Shown in pieces: positions 9,043 to 18,156 of a stretch of 64,000 nucleotides of DNA. A program made the position numbers and the translations under genes. Each line of letters starts with the position of its first letter. The stretch's first letter is position 1. This DNA is from Deltaproteobacteria bacterium. GTDB taxonomy: Bacteria > Myxococcota_A > Polyangia > Polyangiales > Houyiibacteriaceae. The notes beneath the pieces are model-generated. The model searched no databases. It was not told the DNA's origin and was given only the letters and a program-made list of their open reading frames with translations. The stretch spans positions 124,001 through 188,000 of the forward strand of contig JAEPMI010000014.1 in the NCBI GenBank assembly GCA_017644045.1, given 5' to 3'.

Positions 9043-9735
9043 ATGACCGACTTCCAGGATCTCCACGTGGTGATCACCGGCGGCGGCGGCGCGCTCGGCG
9101 TCGCGGTGTGCGAAGCGCTCGCCAGCCGCGGCGCCAGGCTCCACGTGCCGGCCTTCGGCGAGCAGGATCGCGAGCGGCTCGCCGCGTTCATCGAGAAGGG
9201 GGCCCGGGTCGAGACCGGCATCGACCTCACCGACGAGAGCGCCGTCGACGCGTTCTACGACGGCGTCGAGGGACCCCTCTGGGGCAGCATCCACCTCGCG
9301 GGCGGCTTCGTGTTCGGACCGCTGGCCGAGGCGAGCGTCGCCGACCTCGATCGCATGGTCGGCATGAACCTCCGGACCGCCTGGCTCTGCTCGCGGGCCG
9401 CCGTGCGCCGCATGAGCCACGGCGGCCGCATCGTGAACGTCGCGGCCAAGCCCGCGCTGGTCCCCTCGGCGAACGTGGTGACCTACGCGGCGACCAAGGC
9501 CGCCGTGGCCGCGCTGACCACCGGGCTCTCCGAGGAGCTCGCGGACCAGGGCATCTGGGTCAACGCCATCGCGCCGTCGATCATGGACACCCCCGCGAAT
9601 CGGTCTGCCATGCCCGACGCCGACCACGACGCCTGGCCGACCGTCACCGACGTGGCCGCGACGATCGCCTTCCTGGCCTCACCCACCAACGCCGTCAGCC
9701 GCGGCGCGATCGTGCCGGTCTACGGCAAGTCCTGA
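9043..9735 (+). CDS. Short-chain dehydrogenase/reductase lacking the catalytic Ser
   Basis: 230 residues from the ATG at 9043, chosen because GGAGG lies 9 bases upstream; a longer frame from 9007 would nearly abut the MscS stop. Rossmann motif T-G-G-G-G-A-L-G (12-19), N-x-x-x-A-like middle region L-A-G-G, and catalytic Y148-x-x-x-K152. The residue 13 places before the Tyr, normally Ser, is Ala135 (N-V-A-A-K-P-A-L). Some SDRs, such as dihydropteridine reductase, also lack this Ser. The substrate is unknown. The last 16 bases overlap the convergent gene at 9720-10160. Confidence 0.85.
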   Translation: MTDFQDLHVVITGGGGALGVAVCEALASRGARLHVPAFGEQDRERLAAFIEKGARVETGIDLTDESAVDAFYDGVEGPLWGSIHLAGGFVFGPLAEASVADLDRMVGMNLRTAWLCSRAAVRRMSHGGRIVNVAAKPALVPSANVVTYAATKAAVAALTTGLSEELADQGIWVNAIAPSIMDTPANRSAMPDADHDAWPTVTDVAATIAFLASPTNAVSRGAIVPVYGKS

Positions 9736-10160
9736 CGGACGACGCCGCTGATCCGCTGGCCCACGACCTGAAGGGCTTCGGTGACGTCCGTGGTCACCAG
9801 GGCGTGCAGCCCGTCGACCTTCATGTGCCGCTCGACGTGCATCCGCCCGAGCGCGCTCTTGACCAGGACGACCAGCGGCTCGTGCCCTTGGAGGCACCTC
9901 TTTCGCCATCGACCTTGGGTCTCTTCGAAGCCCGGGTCGTTGCGCCCCCTGGCGTCTCTCAGGTCGACGAGCAGTCCGACCTGCTGGTCCTCGTAGGGGC
10001 TGAGCGCCGCCACGAGTGCGCCGTACTCCGAGTCGATGGCGGCCAGATCGGGGTAGGGCTCGGCCGAACGCACCATCTTCAGGAAGCCATCGTGCCGCTC
10101 CACCCGGTGGAACACGGTGTCGTGGACCAGCACCGGTCCCGTTGCCTCGGCCTTCACCAT
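9720..10160 (-). CDS. Hypothetical protein, possibly SpoIIAA/STAS-like
   Basis: 146 residues, no signal peptide or membrane helix. The central part alternates short hydrophobic strands and helices (G-L-L-V-D-L-R-D-A-R-G, P-L-V-V-L-V-K-S, H-A-L-V-T-T-D-V) in a way that recalls the SpoIIAA-like/STAS fold of small myxobacterial proteins, but no diagnostic motif is present and the call is tentative. It ends inside the convergent SDR gene. Its ATG lies 115 bases from the start of the divergent ethylene-receptor-like kinase. Confidence 0.5.
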   Translation of the reverse strand: MVKAEATGPVLVHDTVFHRVERHDGFLKMVRSAEPYPDLAAIDSEYGALVAALSPYEDQQVGLLVDLRDARGRNDPGFEETQGRWRKRCLQGHEPLVVLVKSALGRMHVERHMKVDGLHALVTTDVTEALQVVGQRISGVVRQDLP

Positions 10161-10228
10161 CCTGGGACGAGTCTAGAACATCCAACGCCGACGTCCACTG
10201 CTCCCAAAGGGTGTGACTTGAACGATTC

Positions 10229-10251
10229 CAGTGGGGCAGATTGACCCACTG
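10229..10251. promoter_or_regulatory. Perfect inverted repeat upstream of the kinase
   Basis: CAGTGGG and CCCACTG, 7-base perfect arms separated by 9 bases, end 24 bases before the ATG of the ethylene-receptor-like kinase gene. The size and place suit a dimeric repressor or activator operator, or a small hairpin in the leader. No ligand or factor can be named. Confidence 0.35.
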
Positions 10252-10275
10252 TCTACCGTCGACGAAGCTGCGTGA

Positions 10276-11769
10276 ATGTTCGAGCGTCTCTTCAGCGAGA
10301 GCTACATGCCCCATGGGCATTGCTACTTCTGGGAGCCAGACCTGGTCTGGCTCCACCTGCTCTCGGACATGGGCGTCTTCGCGGCATACATGACGATCCC
10401 GGCGTTCCTGGCGATCTTGCTCAAGCGCCGGGGGGACATCGAGCTTCGCAGCGTGGTCTGGCTCTTCGTCGCTTTCATCATGCTCTGCGGGGTCACCCAC
10501 CTCATGGGGGCGATCACCATCTGGCATCCGTTCTACCGGATGGAGGGGATCCTCAAGGCAGCGACCGCGCTGGTCTCGATCGCCACCGCGATCATGCTCT
10601 TCCGCAAGATGCCGCTCGCGCTCTCGATCCCGTCACCGTCGGCGCTGCAAGCGGAGGTCGAGCAACGGAAGGCGACCGAGGAGAAGGTGCGCGACGAGCT
10701 GAGCCGGAACGAAGCCATTCTCGCCGCGCTTCCGGACGTCATCTTCGAGCTCGACGAGCAACGGAAGCTGGTTTCCGTGGGGGGCACGACCGTGGGGTCG
10801 AGCGCGACCGGAGACGGCCTCGAGAGCTGGGAGCGCGACGTCCTCGAACAGCTCGACTCGGTGCTGGACGAGCTCGGCGAGGTCACCCGCTTGGTCTCCC
10901 ATCGCTTTCGCCTTCGAGACCGCAATGGAGTCGAGCTCGACTATCTGGCTCGGGTCGTGCGGATGTCGTCGGGCGGTTGGGTGGCTTCGATCCAGGATGT
11001 CTCGGAGCACACCCGGTTGGTGGAGAGTCTGAAAGCCAGTCGGGAGATCCTCGAACAGTTCGTGTTCACCGCCTCCCACGATCTTCGCTCGCCCCTTCGT
11101 GCAGTCAGTCAGCTCGCGACCTGGCTGGAGGAGGATCTCGGACCGACTCTCGAGGGGGAGAACCTCGACAATCTCGTGACTCTCCGGCAGCGAGTGGGCC
11201 GAATGGACGGCCTGCTCGCCGGTCTGCTCGAGTTCAGCAGGGCGGGCCGAACGAGCGACCAGCTCGAACCCGTCGATCTCCGAAACGTGCTCGACCTGGT
11301 CGTGGAGCACGAGGTCTCGGAGCAATCGACGGGACGCGACATCAGCGGCTTCGTGATTCGGGCAGAGGGCGACTTGCCGGTGATCGAGACCATCCGGGCT
11401 CCGTTGGACCGCATCTTGGCGAACCTCGTGATCAACTCGGTCAAGCACCACGACCGTGACGAGGGAGAGGTGGTCTTGCGAGTCGACGACTCCCATCCCC
11501 ACCATGTCGTGTTGGAGGTGGAGGACGACGGGCCTGGGATCGCCCCCAAGTATCAGGAGCGGGTGTTCCAGCTCTTCCAGACGCTGGTCCCGAAGGACCG
11601 AATGGAGAGCTCGGGGCTGGGGCTCGCGATCGCTCGAAGAACGGTGACGGCGGTGGGCGGCTCGCTGGAGCTCGAGAGCCCTGTGCGACAGGGCCGGGGC
11701 ACGCTCTTTCGTATCGTGTGGCCGCGTCGCGTCCGCGAGTTCATCAGCGCACCGTTCCGGAACAACTGA
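10276..11769 (+). CDS. Histidine kinase with ethylene-receptor-type copper domain
   Basis: 497 residues. Residues 12-115 form three membrane helices of the ETR1/SynEtr1 type: C-Y-F-W-E-P-D-L-V-W-L-H, S-D31, A-Y38-x-x-I41-P42 and C71-G-V-T-H75. The ETR1 copper/ethylene residues Asp25, Tyr32, Ile35, Pro36, Cys65 and His69 are all matched at a constant offset of six. A PAS-like region (about 130-250) follows, then HisKA (H268 in S-H-D-L-R-S-P-L) and HATPase (N-L-V-I-N-S-V, D-D-G-P-G-I-A, G-L-G-L-A-I-A). It leads a group of three signalling genes; the next encodes a single-domain regulator of the type that pairs with such kinases. Ethylene binding is inferred, not shown. Confidence 0.88.
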   Translation: MFERLFSESYMPHGHCYFWEPDLVWLHLLSDMGVFAAYMTIPAFLAILLKRRGDIELRSVVWLFVAFIMLCGVTHLMGAITIWHPFYRMEGILKAATALVSIATAIMLFRKMPLALSIPSPSALQAEVEQRKATEEKVRDELSRNEAILAALPDVIFELDEQRKLVSVGGTTVGSSATGDGLESWERDVLEQLDSVLDELGEVTRLVSHRFRLRDRNGVELDYLARVVRMSSGGWVASIQDVSEHTRLVESLKASREILEQFVFTASHDLRSPLRAVSQLATWLEEDLGPTLEGENLDNLVTLRQRVGRMDGLLAGLLEFSRAGRTSDQLEPVDLRNVLDLVVEHEVSEQSTGRDISGFVIRAEGDLPVIETIRAPLDRILANLVINSVKHHDRDEGEVVLRVDDSHPHHVVLEVEDDGPGIAPKYQERVFQLFQTLVPKDRMESSGLGLAIARRTVTAVGGSLELESPVRQGRGTLFRIVWPRRVREFISAPFRNN

Positions 11770-11774
11770 GATTC

Positions 11775-11802
11775 CCCCAAATTCGGGCGATCCCTTTTGG
11801 GG
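11775..11802. promoter_or_regulatory. Small hairpin between kinase and response regulator
   Basis: CCCCAAA and TTTGGGG form a 7-base stem with a 14-base loop, starting 5 bases after the kinase stop. There is no T run, so it is unlikely to be a strong terminator. It may modulate read-through or protect the mRNA end, or it may be fortuitous. Confidence 0.25.
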
Positions 11803-11831
11803 ATGTCCCAGCCCTGACAATGCGGCATTCT

Positions 11832-12257
11832 ATGGGCATGCAGCTTGCTCAGGTTTTGATCGTGGACGACGACGACGTCGACGCCAAGGCCATAGCACGA
11901 GGGCTTCGGCGGCGAGGGGTGGACTTCGTGCTGCAGCGTGCGGTCGATGGCGAAGAGGCGTTGCACATGCTCCGGGGCACTGGCGGATACGACCCGGTGG
12001 AGGGGCCGGTGATCGTCACCCTCGATTTGAACATGCCGCGAATGAACGGCTTCGAGTGCCTCGAGGCCCTTCGTTCGGACCCCGAGCTCGCGCACACGAT
12101 CGTCTTCGTGGTCTCCACCAGCGACACGGACGACGACAAGCGCGAGGCCTACCGGCTCCACCCTGCAGGGTACGTGGTGAAGGGGACCGATCCCGCGATC
12201 TACGAGGGCATCGCCGACCTTCTCGCCAAGTACAACGAGGTCGTCAGCTTGCCTTGA
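11832..12257 (+). CDS. Single-domain response regulator (Rcp1-like)
   Basis: 141 residues, one receiver domain and nothing else. Acidic cluster V-D-D-D-D at the N-end, phospho-acceptor D65 in L-D-L-N-M-P, and the conserved Lys in V-V-K-G-T. The L-D-L-N-M-P and D-G-E-E-A-L pattern is typical of the Rcp1 family that takes phosphate from phytochrome- and ethylene-receptor-like kinases. ATG codons at 11820 and 11838 are alternatives to the 11832 start. It lies between the kinase and the hybrid kinase (16-base gap downstream), so phosphotransfer among the three is the simple reading. Confidence 0.87.
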   Translation: MGMQLAQVLIVDDDDVDAKAIARGLRRRGVDFVLQRAVDGEEALHMLRGTGGYDPVEGPVIVTLDLNMPRMNGFECLEALRSDPELAHTIVFVVSTSDTDDDKREAYRLHPAGYVVKGTDPAIYEGIADLLAKYNEVVSLP

Positions 12258-12273
12258 CGAGTGTGGGGGGGAA

Positions 12274-13890
12274 ATGGGGGAAAGCGGGACAGCCCAGTGG
12301 CGGGTCGTCATCATCGATGACGAGCTCGTCGATCGGAAGGACTTCCGACGAGCGGCGAGCAAGACCGCATTGGTCACCTGCCTCGGAGAGGCGGAGACGA
12401 TCGCGGAAGCCAGGACCTTGCTGGCCCAGCACACGCCCGACTGCGTGATCGTCGACATGCGTCTTCCGGATGGGGAAGGCCTCGAGCTGGTGCCCGAGTA
12501 CCCTCAGTTGCCGTTCATCGTGCTCACCGTGCACGACGATCGGGAGACCGCCCGTCGCTCGCTCCAGTCCGGTGCCCAGGACTATCTGGTCAAGGGTCAG
12601 CTCAGCCCCGAGGGGATCGAACGTTCGATTCGCTACGCCGTGGAGCGAAAGGCTCACCATCTGATGCGGGAGAAGCTGGCTCACCAGGATCGACTCGCGA
12701 GCCTGGGTAGCTTGGCGACGAGCGTCGCTCACGAGATCAACAACCCCATCGCGTTCATCTCCGCGAACCTCACGGTCCTCCGGGAACAGAGCTCTGCCTA
12801 CCGAGCCATCCTGGAGGAGCTCGAGAGTCTCGCATCGACGGTCCCCGAGCTGCGCGACCTCCTGGACCGGCTCACCGTTCCGGTGGCGCACGATCAGCTC
12901 GACCGAATTCTCCGGGACTGCGCGATGGGAACCGAGCGAATCGTCTCGATCGTTCGTCAGCTCGGCTCGTATGCGCGTGGGCCCGAGGCGGCCGAGAACC
13001 CACAAGAGGTGTCGCTGACCGAGGTCGCGACCTGGGCGATGACCCTCACGCGCCGCACCATCGAAGCTCGCGCTCGGCTGAACACCGAGCTCGACCCGAA
13101 TCTACCGCCTTTCGTCGGACGGGCCGGCCGACTCGCGCAGGTCGTGACGAACCTCCTCATGAACGCGAGCCAGGCCCTGGAGACCGGCGACCCGAACACC
13201 CAAGAGGTCTACCTGCGCACCTGGCGAGACGGGGAGCAGCTCTGTCTGTCGGTGGAGGACTCGGGAAGCGGTTTCACTTCGGCCTCCCTCGAGCGCGCCT
13301 TCGAGCCTTTCTACACGACCAAGGCCCGGGGCGAGGGAACCGGGCTTGGATTGGCGGTCGCCCGGGACATCGTTCGGGCCCACCAAGGGGCGCTCGAGCT
13401 GGCCAACCGTGCGGAAGGCGGAGCGCGCGTCACCCTTCGAATTCCCCAGGACACGGGCTTGCGCTTGACGAGACGTCCGCCCAGCCGAGCGTCGACCCCC
13501 AGCCCAGGGCTGTACCGGATTCTGCTGATCGACGACGAGGAGTCGATCTGTCGCGCATACCAACGGATGCTGCGACCCCATCAGGTCGTCTGGGTGGGGC
13601 CGGAAGGGGCGCTGAGCACCCTTGCCGACCCCGAGGTCGATTTCGACCTCATCCTCTGTGACTTGATGATGCCGGGGATGAACGGTGTGGAGGTCTACGA
13701 GCGGGTGCGGATCCTGCGCCCGGGGCTGCTCTCGCGGATCGTCTTCCTCACGGGGGGAGTCTTCACCGAGCCGGTCCGGGCGTTCCTGGACACCGTCCCG
13801 AATCGGGTGCTTTCGAAGCCCGCCACCAAGGACGACATCCTCGAGGCGGTGGCCCTGAACCTCCAGCAGCGGGTGAGTATCCAGAACTGA
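12274..13890 (+). CDS. Hybrid histidine kinase with receiver domains at both ends
   Basis: 538 residues, soluble. Order of domains: receiver 1 (about 8-125; D61 in V-D-M-R-L-P, K in V-K-G), HisKA (H153 in V-A-H-E-I-N-N-P), HATPase (about 270-395; N-L-L-M-N-A, D-S-G-S-G-F, G-L-G-L-A-V-A), receiver 2 (about 410-530; D463 in C-D-L-M-M-P-G). REC-HK-REC proteins relay phosphate along a chain. It starts 16 bases after the small regulator and is probably co-transcribed with it and the ethylene-type kinase. Its final output is not in the window unless it passes to another protein. Confidence 0.9.
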   Translation: MGESGTAQWRVVIIDDELVDRKDFRRAASKTALVTCLGEAETIAEARTLLAQHTPDCVIVDMRLPDGEGLELVPEYPQLPFIVLTVHDDRETARRSLQSGAQDYLVKGQLSPEGIERSIRYAVERKAHHLMREKLAHQDRLASLGSLATSVAHEINNPIAFISANLTVLREQSSAYRAILEELESLASTVPELRDLLDRLTVPVAHDQLDRILRDCAMGTERIVSIVRQLGSYARGPEAAENPQEVSLTEVATWAMTLTRRTIEARARLNTELDPNLPPFVGRAGRLAQVVTNLLMNASQALETGDPNTQEVYLRTWRDGEQLCLSVEDSGSGFTSASLERAFEPFYTTKARGEGTGLGLAVARDIVRAHQGALELANRAEGGARVTLRIPQDTGLRLTRRPPSRASTPSPGLYRILLIDDEESICRAYQRMLRPHQVVWVGPEGALSTLADPEVDFDLILCDLMMPGMNGVEVYERVRILRPGLLSRIVFLTGGVFTEPVRAFLDTVPNRVLSKPATKDDILEAVALNLQQRVSIQN

Positions 13891-13932
13891 CATCGGTGGA
13901 CCCTCCGATGTCGCAGGAACGCCACGTTCCTG
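13889..13932. promoter_or_regulatory. Two consecutive perfect hairpins before the kinase gene
   Basis: GACATCGG/CCGATGTC (13889-13896 with 13905-13912, 8-base loop) overlaps the hybrid-kinase stop, and CAGGAACG/CGTTCCTG (13914-13921 with 13925-13932, loop CCA) follows two bases later. Neither is followed by a T run. Together they fill most of the 57-base gap before the GTG at 13948. They could be a Rho-type end, paired operators or a leader structure. Confidence 0.35.
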
Positions 13933-13947
13933 GCATCATTCGCGCCC

Positions 13948-16900
13948 GTGGCGAAGGACCTGCCAGAGCAACTCGGCCGATACCGCATCCTGCGGCGGAT
14001 CGGTGCCGGCGGCATGGCCGAGGTCTTCCTCGCCAAGTCCACCGGCGCCGAAGGGATCGAGAAGCTCCTCGTCCTGAAGCGCGTGCTCCCGAGCTTCGCT
14101 CGGAGCAGCAAGTTCATCACGATGTTCGTCGACGAGGCGAAGGTCGCGATGCGCCTCAACCACCCGAACATCGTCCAGGTCTACGCCTTCGAGCAGTCGA
14201 GCGGAGAGTTCCTCCTGGCGATGGAGCTGGTCGACGGGCTCGACCTCGGTCGGCTGGTCTCGGCGGGGCGCCGGCAGAACGTCAAGATCCCCTTCGGCCT
14301 CGCGGCCTACCTCGTGATGGAGGTCGCCAAGGGTCTCGACTACGCCCACAAGCGCAAGGACGCCTCCGGGGTCCCGATGGAGATCGTCCACCGGGACGTG
14401 AGCCCGCAGAACGTCTTGCTCACCTACGAGGGCGTGGTGAAGGTCGCGGACTTCGGGATCGCCAAGGCGCGCATGGTCTCCGAGGAGACCGGGGTCATCA
14501 AAGGCAAGTTCGCCTACATGTCGCCGGAGCAGGCCCGGGGCGAGAAGGTCGACAACCGGTCCGACGTCTACTCCCTCGGCGTGCTCTTCGCCGAGCTCCT
14601 CATGGGCCGAGCCATGTACCCCGGCCGCCAGGGCCTCGACGTGCTCGAGGCCGTCCGCGGTGCTCAGCGCACGCTGCCGAGCGAGGTCGACCCCACCATC
14701 CCGAAGCAGCTCGACCGCATCGTCCGCCGCGCGACCTCCGCCGACCGCGAGGAGCGTTACCAGACCGCGCGTTCGCTGGCGGGGGCGCTGGCCCAGTACC
14801 TCCACAACGAGGAGCAGGTCTGGGACGCCGAGGCGCTCGAGCACTTCATCGACGAGGTCGCGCCGCGCGAGCAGACCAGCCCCGAGGGGCTCCGCCGCGC
14901 CCGCGCGTTCACCAACGGCCAGACCGTTCACTCACGCTCCGGGACCGGCGAGTTGCGCGAGCGCCGGCTCGTGGTCGTCGTGGCCGGTCGCTTTCGGGAG
15001 GACGCGTCCCGCACGGACGCCAGCATCGACGCGGGCGCCGAGGTCGCGAAGGTCCTCGCCGACATCGCCTACAAGACCGACGCCGTCCTCTCCTGGCCGG
15101 ACGGCCCGGGCAAGGGCCGCTTCCGTTTCATCGTCGGTCTCGGCAAGGCCTCGGTGAACGACCCCCTCGAGGCGGTGCGCATCGCGACCGACACCATCGA
15201 GGCGCTCGCTGGCCTCAGCGCCGACCTGCTCACGCCGATCTCCGCCTCGCTCGGGTTGAGCCGCGGCACCGTCTCCACCGTCCGCGACGCCAGCGGGCGG
15301 CTGCTGCGCTACTCGCCGATCGGCGCGGTCATCGAGGTCGCCGAAGGTCTGGCCGACGTGGGCAAGCAGGGCGAGGTGCTGGTGGCCGGCGAGGTCTACC
15401 GGCTCGCGCGTCGCGACTACGCCTTCGACGCCGAGTCGCGCGAGGTCGACGTCCGCACGGAAGCGGGCAGCGCACCGCAGGTGCTGACCGCGTGGGCGCT
15501 CCGAAGCGCTCGGACCCGCGAGGAGCGGCAGGCCGAAATGCCCGTCGGCGACCTCCCGCTCGTCGGTCGCGACGACGAGGTCCGGACCATTCGCGAGCTC
15601 TACGAGGACGCGGTCGCGACCAAGAAGACCATCTTCGCGGTCTTCACCGGCGAGCTGGGCGTGGGCAAGACCTCGCTGCTCGGTGCCGCGCTCGGGACCC
15701 TCGACGACCCGGAGCCACGGATCCTCCGAACGGAGTGCACCTTCGGCTCCTCGGACGTGCCCTTCGCGGCGGTCGCCGACCTGGTGCGCGACGCCGCCGA
15801 CATCAGTGACGAGGCCTCGCCGGCCGAGGCAGGCGAAGCCCTCGAGAAGCTCCTGCAGGCGCACCTCCCCGCGGAGGCCTCCCGCGCCGCCTACGAGGCG
15901 CTCTCACCGCTGGTCGGCGTGACGCACGAGGGCGGCGAAGGCGACCTGCGGACGGTCACCCGCGGCCTCGAGCTGCTGATCGCGGGGCTCACCCGCAAGC
16001 GCCCGGTCGTGATCTGGATCGACAACATGCAATGGGGCGACACGCCCAGCCTCGAGCTGCTCGGCGGCATGCGGCAACGCGGCTACGACACGCCTTGTCT
16101 GGTGCTCATGAGCACTCGCCCGGAGACCCGCCTCGAGCCGCTCATGCGCGGCATGCCGCAGATCGAGATCGAGAGCCTCGATGACGAGGGCACCCGCCAG
16201 CTCATCGAGCAGCACTTCGACGCCTCGGTGCCCGACGACGTGGTGCAGGCGATCATGACCCGCGCCAGCGGCAACCCCTTCTTCGTGAACGAGCTGGTCG
16301 ACGCCCTCATCGAGCGCGGCGCGGTCGAGGTCGCCGACCGCGGGGACGAGCGCCGCGTGCTCCGTCGGCCGGGCGTGCCCATCCAGCTGCCGACCACCCT
16401 CGAGGGCGTGGTCGCCGCGCGCCTCGACGAGCTCGACGAGACCGAGCGCCTCGCGATCCGCTGGCTCTCGGTGGCCGGCCGCGGACTCCGCGAGGGTGAG
16501 CTCAGTCAGCTCGCAGGCATCGAGCTCGGCGACGCGGTCCAGGGTCTGGTCGGTCGTGGGCTGGTCCACGAGCGCTCGGGTGGCGTGCTCGACTTCTCGA
16601 GCGCCGTCGTGCGGCAGGTCGCCTACGAAGGCGCAGACATCGACGATCGGATCCGCATGCACCGGCGGATTGCCCAGCACCTGCGCGACGGCGATCGTCC
16701 GGCGGCTCCGGGTCGGATCGCGCGGCACCTCGAGCAGGCGGGCGAGCGTGCCTCCGCGGCCCGGGCCTACCTCGAGGCGGCCGACGCGGCGCGTGCGGTC
16801 TACTCGAACCGGGAGGCGCTGCGCTTCTTCGGCCGCGGGCTGCAGCTGCTCTCGCCGGACGACCACGAGGCTCGCTTCCGCGCCCACGCGGGGCGCGAGC

Positions 16901-18156
16901 AGATCCTGCGCTTCCTCGGTCGGCCCAACGAGCAGGCGATCGAGCTCGAGGCCATGAAGGGCATCGCGCGCCGCCACGGTGGCCCCCGTCGCCGTGCGAC
17001 GGCGCTCCTTCGGCTCGCGCGCTACGAGCTGGACGCCGCACGCTACGAGGCGGTCGCCGAGGTCTTGCCCGAGGCGGCTCAGGCGGCGCTCGCGAGCGGC
17101 GACCGCGCGCTCGAGCTGGACGCGCTTCGGCTGCAGGCCGAGCTGGCGCGGAACCAGGGCGACCCGGAGGCGGCCCTCGAGTTCTGCGAAGAGGCGCTCG
17201 ACCGCGCGGGCAACAGCCGCGACCTGCTCGACCAGCGAGCGCACGTGCTCATCCAGAAGGGCATCCTCCTGCGTCGCGCCGGACGCGCCGAGGAGGCCTT
17301 CGAGGCCTACACCGAGGCCATCGTGATCTTCCGCCGGCTGGGCATCCGGCGGAGCGAGGCCTTCGCGCTCAGCTCCCTCGGCGTCGCGCTCACGGCGAAC
17401 GGCCTCTACGAAGACGCCATCACCGTGTTCCGCGCGTCCATCCACATCGACCGCGAGACCGGGGACCGGCTCCGGCTCGGTCGAAAGCTCAGCAACGTCG
17501 GTCAGCTCTACGACACGCTCGGCGATCCGGCGTCGGGGCTCGCGTTCGTGCAGCGGGCGCTCGACGTCTTCGAGGCCGTGGACGACCGCGCGGGTCGCTG
17601 TGACGCGCTCTCGGCGATCGCCGAGATGATGCTCGAGAAGGGCGAGGATCCGGCCGCGGCCGCGGTGCCCCTCGACCAGGCGCGACGGATCGCGTCGCGG
17701 CTCGGGAGCAACTACGAGATCGCCCGCGAGCGGCTGGTTCGAGCACAGCTCGAGCACGCCCGGGGACGCCTGCCGCGTGCGGCAGAGGCGGCGCGGTCGA
17801 CCATCGAGGCCGCGCGGCGTGAGGGCCTGGTCGGCTTCGAGCTCCACGCCCTGGCGAGGCTCGCCGCCATCAAGAGCGCCAGCGGCGACGAGGACGCGCC
17901 CAGCGTGGCTCGTGAAGTCGCGATCCGGCTGCGCGAGGGCGCGACCGTCGAACGCGCCGAGCGGCTCTGGCTCCTCGTCGCCGACACCCTCGGGGCGGCG
18001 GGCGACGACGAGGGCGCGAGCGACGCACGGGAGCTCGCGGAGGCGGTCGTCCAGGCCAAGGCCGAGGCCATCCGGAGCGACGCGCTTCGCACCCGCTTCC
18101 TGTCGACCCGAGATGCCAAGGCGGCTCGGGGTGTGCTCGGCGGACCGAACGCGTGA
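13948..18156 (+). CDS. Ser/Thr kinase-cyclase-like-AAA-TPR signalling protein
   Basis: 1402 residues. Residues about 10-290: Hanks-type kinase with G-A-G-G-M-A-E-V, catalytic Lys in V-L-K-R, H-R-D-V-S-P-Q-N-V and A-D-F-G-I-A-K, so it looks active. Residues about 325-525: a class III nucleotide-cyclase-like region without clear metal-binding Asp residues, as in many such mosaics. Residues about 533-800: an AAA_16-type ATPase with P-loop G-E-L-G-V-G-K-T-S and W-I-D-N-M-Q (Walker B). Residues about 880-1370: a long run of TPR helices for protein binding. This layout is common in myxobacteria and resembles stand-alone transcription-type STAND kinases. The start is GTG. Its stop overlaps the patatin start (GTGA). 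Confidence 0.9.
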   Translation: MAKDLPEQLGRYRILRRIGAGGMAEVFLAKSTGAEGIEKLLVLKRVLPSFARSSKFITMFVDEAKVAMRLNHPNIVQVYAFEQSSGEFLLAMELVDGLDLGRLVSAGRRQNVKIPFGLAAYLVMEVAKGLDYAHKRKDASGVPMEIVHRDVSPQNVLLTYEGVVKVADFGIAKARMVSEETGVIKGKFAYMSPEQARGEKVDNRSDVYSLGVLFAELLMGRAMYPGRQGLDVLEAVRGAQRTLPSEVDPTIPKQLDRIVRRATSADREERYQTARSLAGALAQYLHNEEQVWDAEALEHFIDEVAPREQTSPEGLRRARAFTNGQTVHSRSGTGELRERRLVVVVAGRFREDASRTDASIDAGAEVAKVLADIAYKTDAVLSWPDGPGKGRFRFIVGLGKASVNDPLEAVRIATDTIEALAGLSADLLTPISASLGLSRGTVSTVRDASGRLLRYSPIGAVIEVAEGLADVGKQGEVLVAGEVYRLARRDYAFDAESREVDVRTEAGSAPQVLTAWALRSARTREERQAEMPVGDLPLVGRDDEVRTIRELYEDAVATKKTIFAVFTGELGVGKTSLLGAALGTLDDPEPRILRTECTFGSSDVPFAAVADLVRDAADISDEASPAEAGEALEKLLQAHLPAEASRAAYEALSPLVGVTHEGGEGDLRTVTRGLELLIAGLTRKRPVVIWIDNMQWGDTPSLELLGGMRQRGYDTPCLVLMSTRPETRLEPLMRGMPQIEIESLDDEGTRQLIEQHFDASVPDDVVQAIMTRASGNPFFVNELVDALIERGAVEVADRGDERRVLRRPGVPIQLPTTLEGVVAARLDELDETERLAIRWLSVAGRGLREGELSQLAGIELGDAVQGLVGRGLVHERSGGVLDFSSAVVRQVAYEGADIDDRIRMHRRIAQHLRDGDRPAAPGRIARHLEQAGERASAARAYLEAADAARAVYSNREALRFFGRGLQLLSPDDHEARFRAHAGREQILRFLGRPNEQAIELEAMKGIARRHGGPRRRATALLRLARYELDAARYEAVAEVLPEAAQAALASGDRALELDALRLQAELARNQGDPEAALEFCEEALDRAGNSRDLLDQRAHVLIQKGILLRRAGRAEEAFEAYTEAIVIFRRLGIRRSEAFALSSLGVALTANGLYEDAITVFRASIHIDRETGDRLRLGRKLSNVGQLYDTLGDPASGLAFVQRALDVFEAVDDRAGRCDALSAIAEMMLEKGEDPAAAAVPLDQARRIASRLGSNYEIARERLVRAQLEHARGRLPRAAEAARSTIEAARREGLVGFELHALARLAAIKSASGDEDAPSVAREVAIRLREGATVERAERLWLLVADTLGAAGDDEGASDARELAEAVVQAKAEAIRSDALRTRFLSTRDAKAARGVLGGPNA

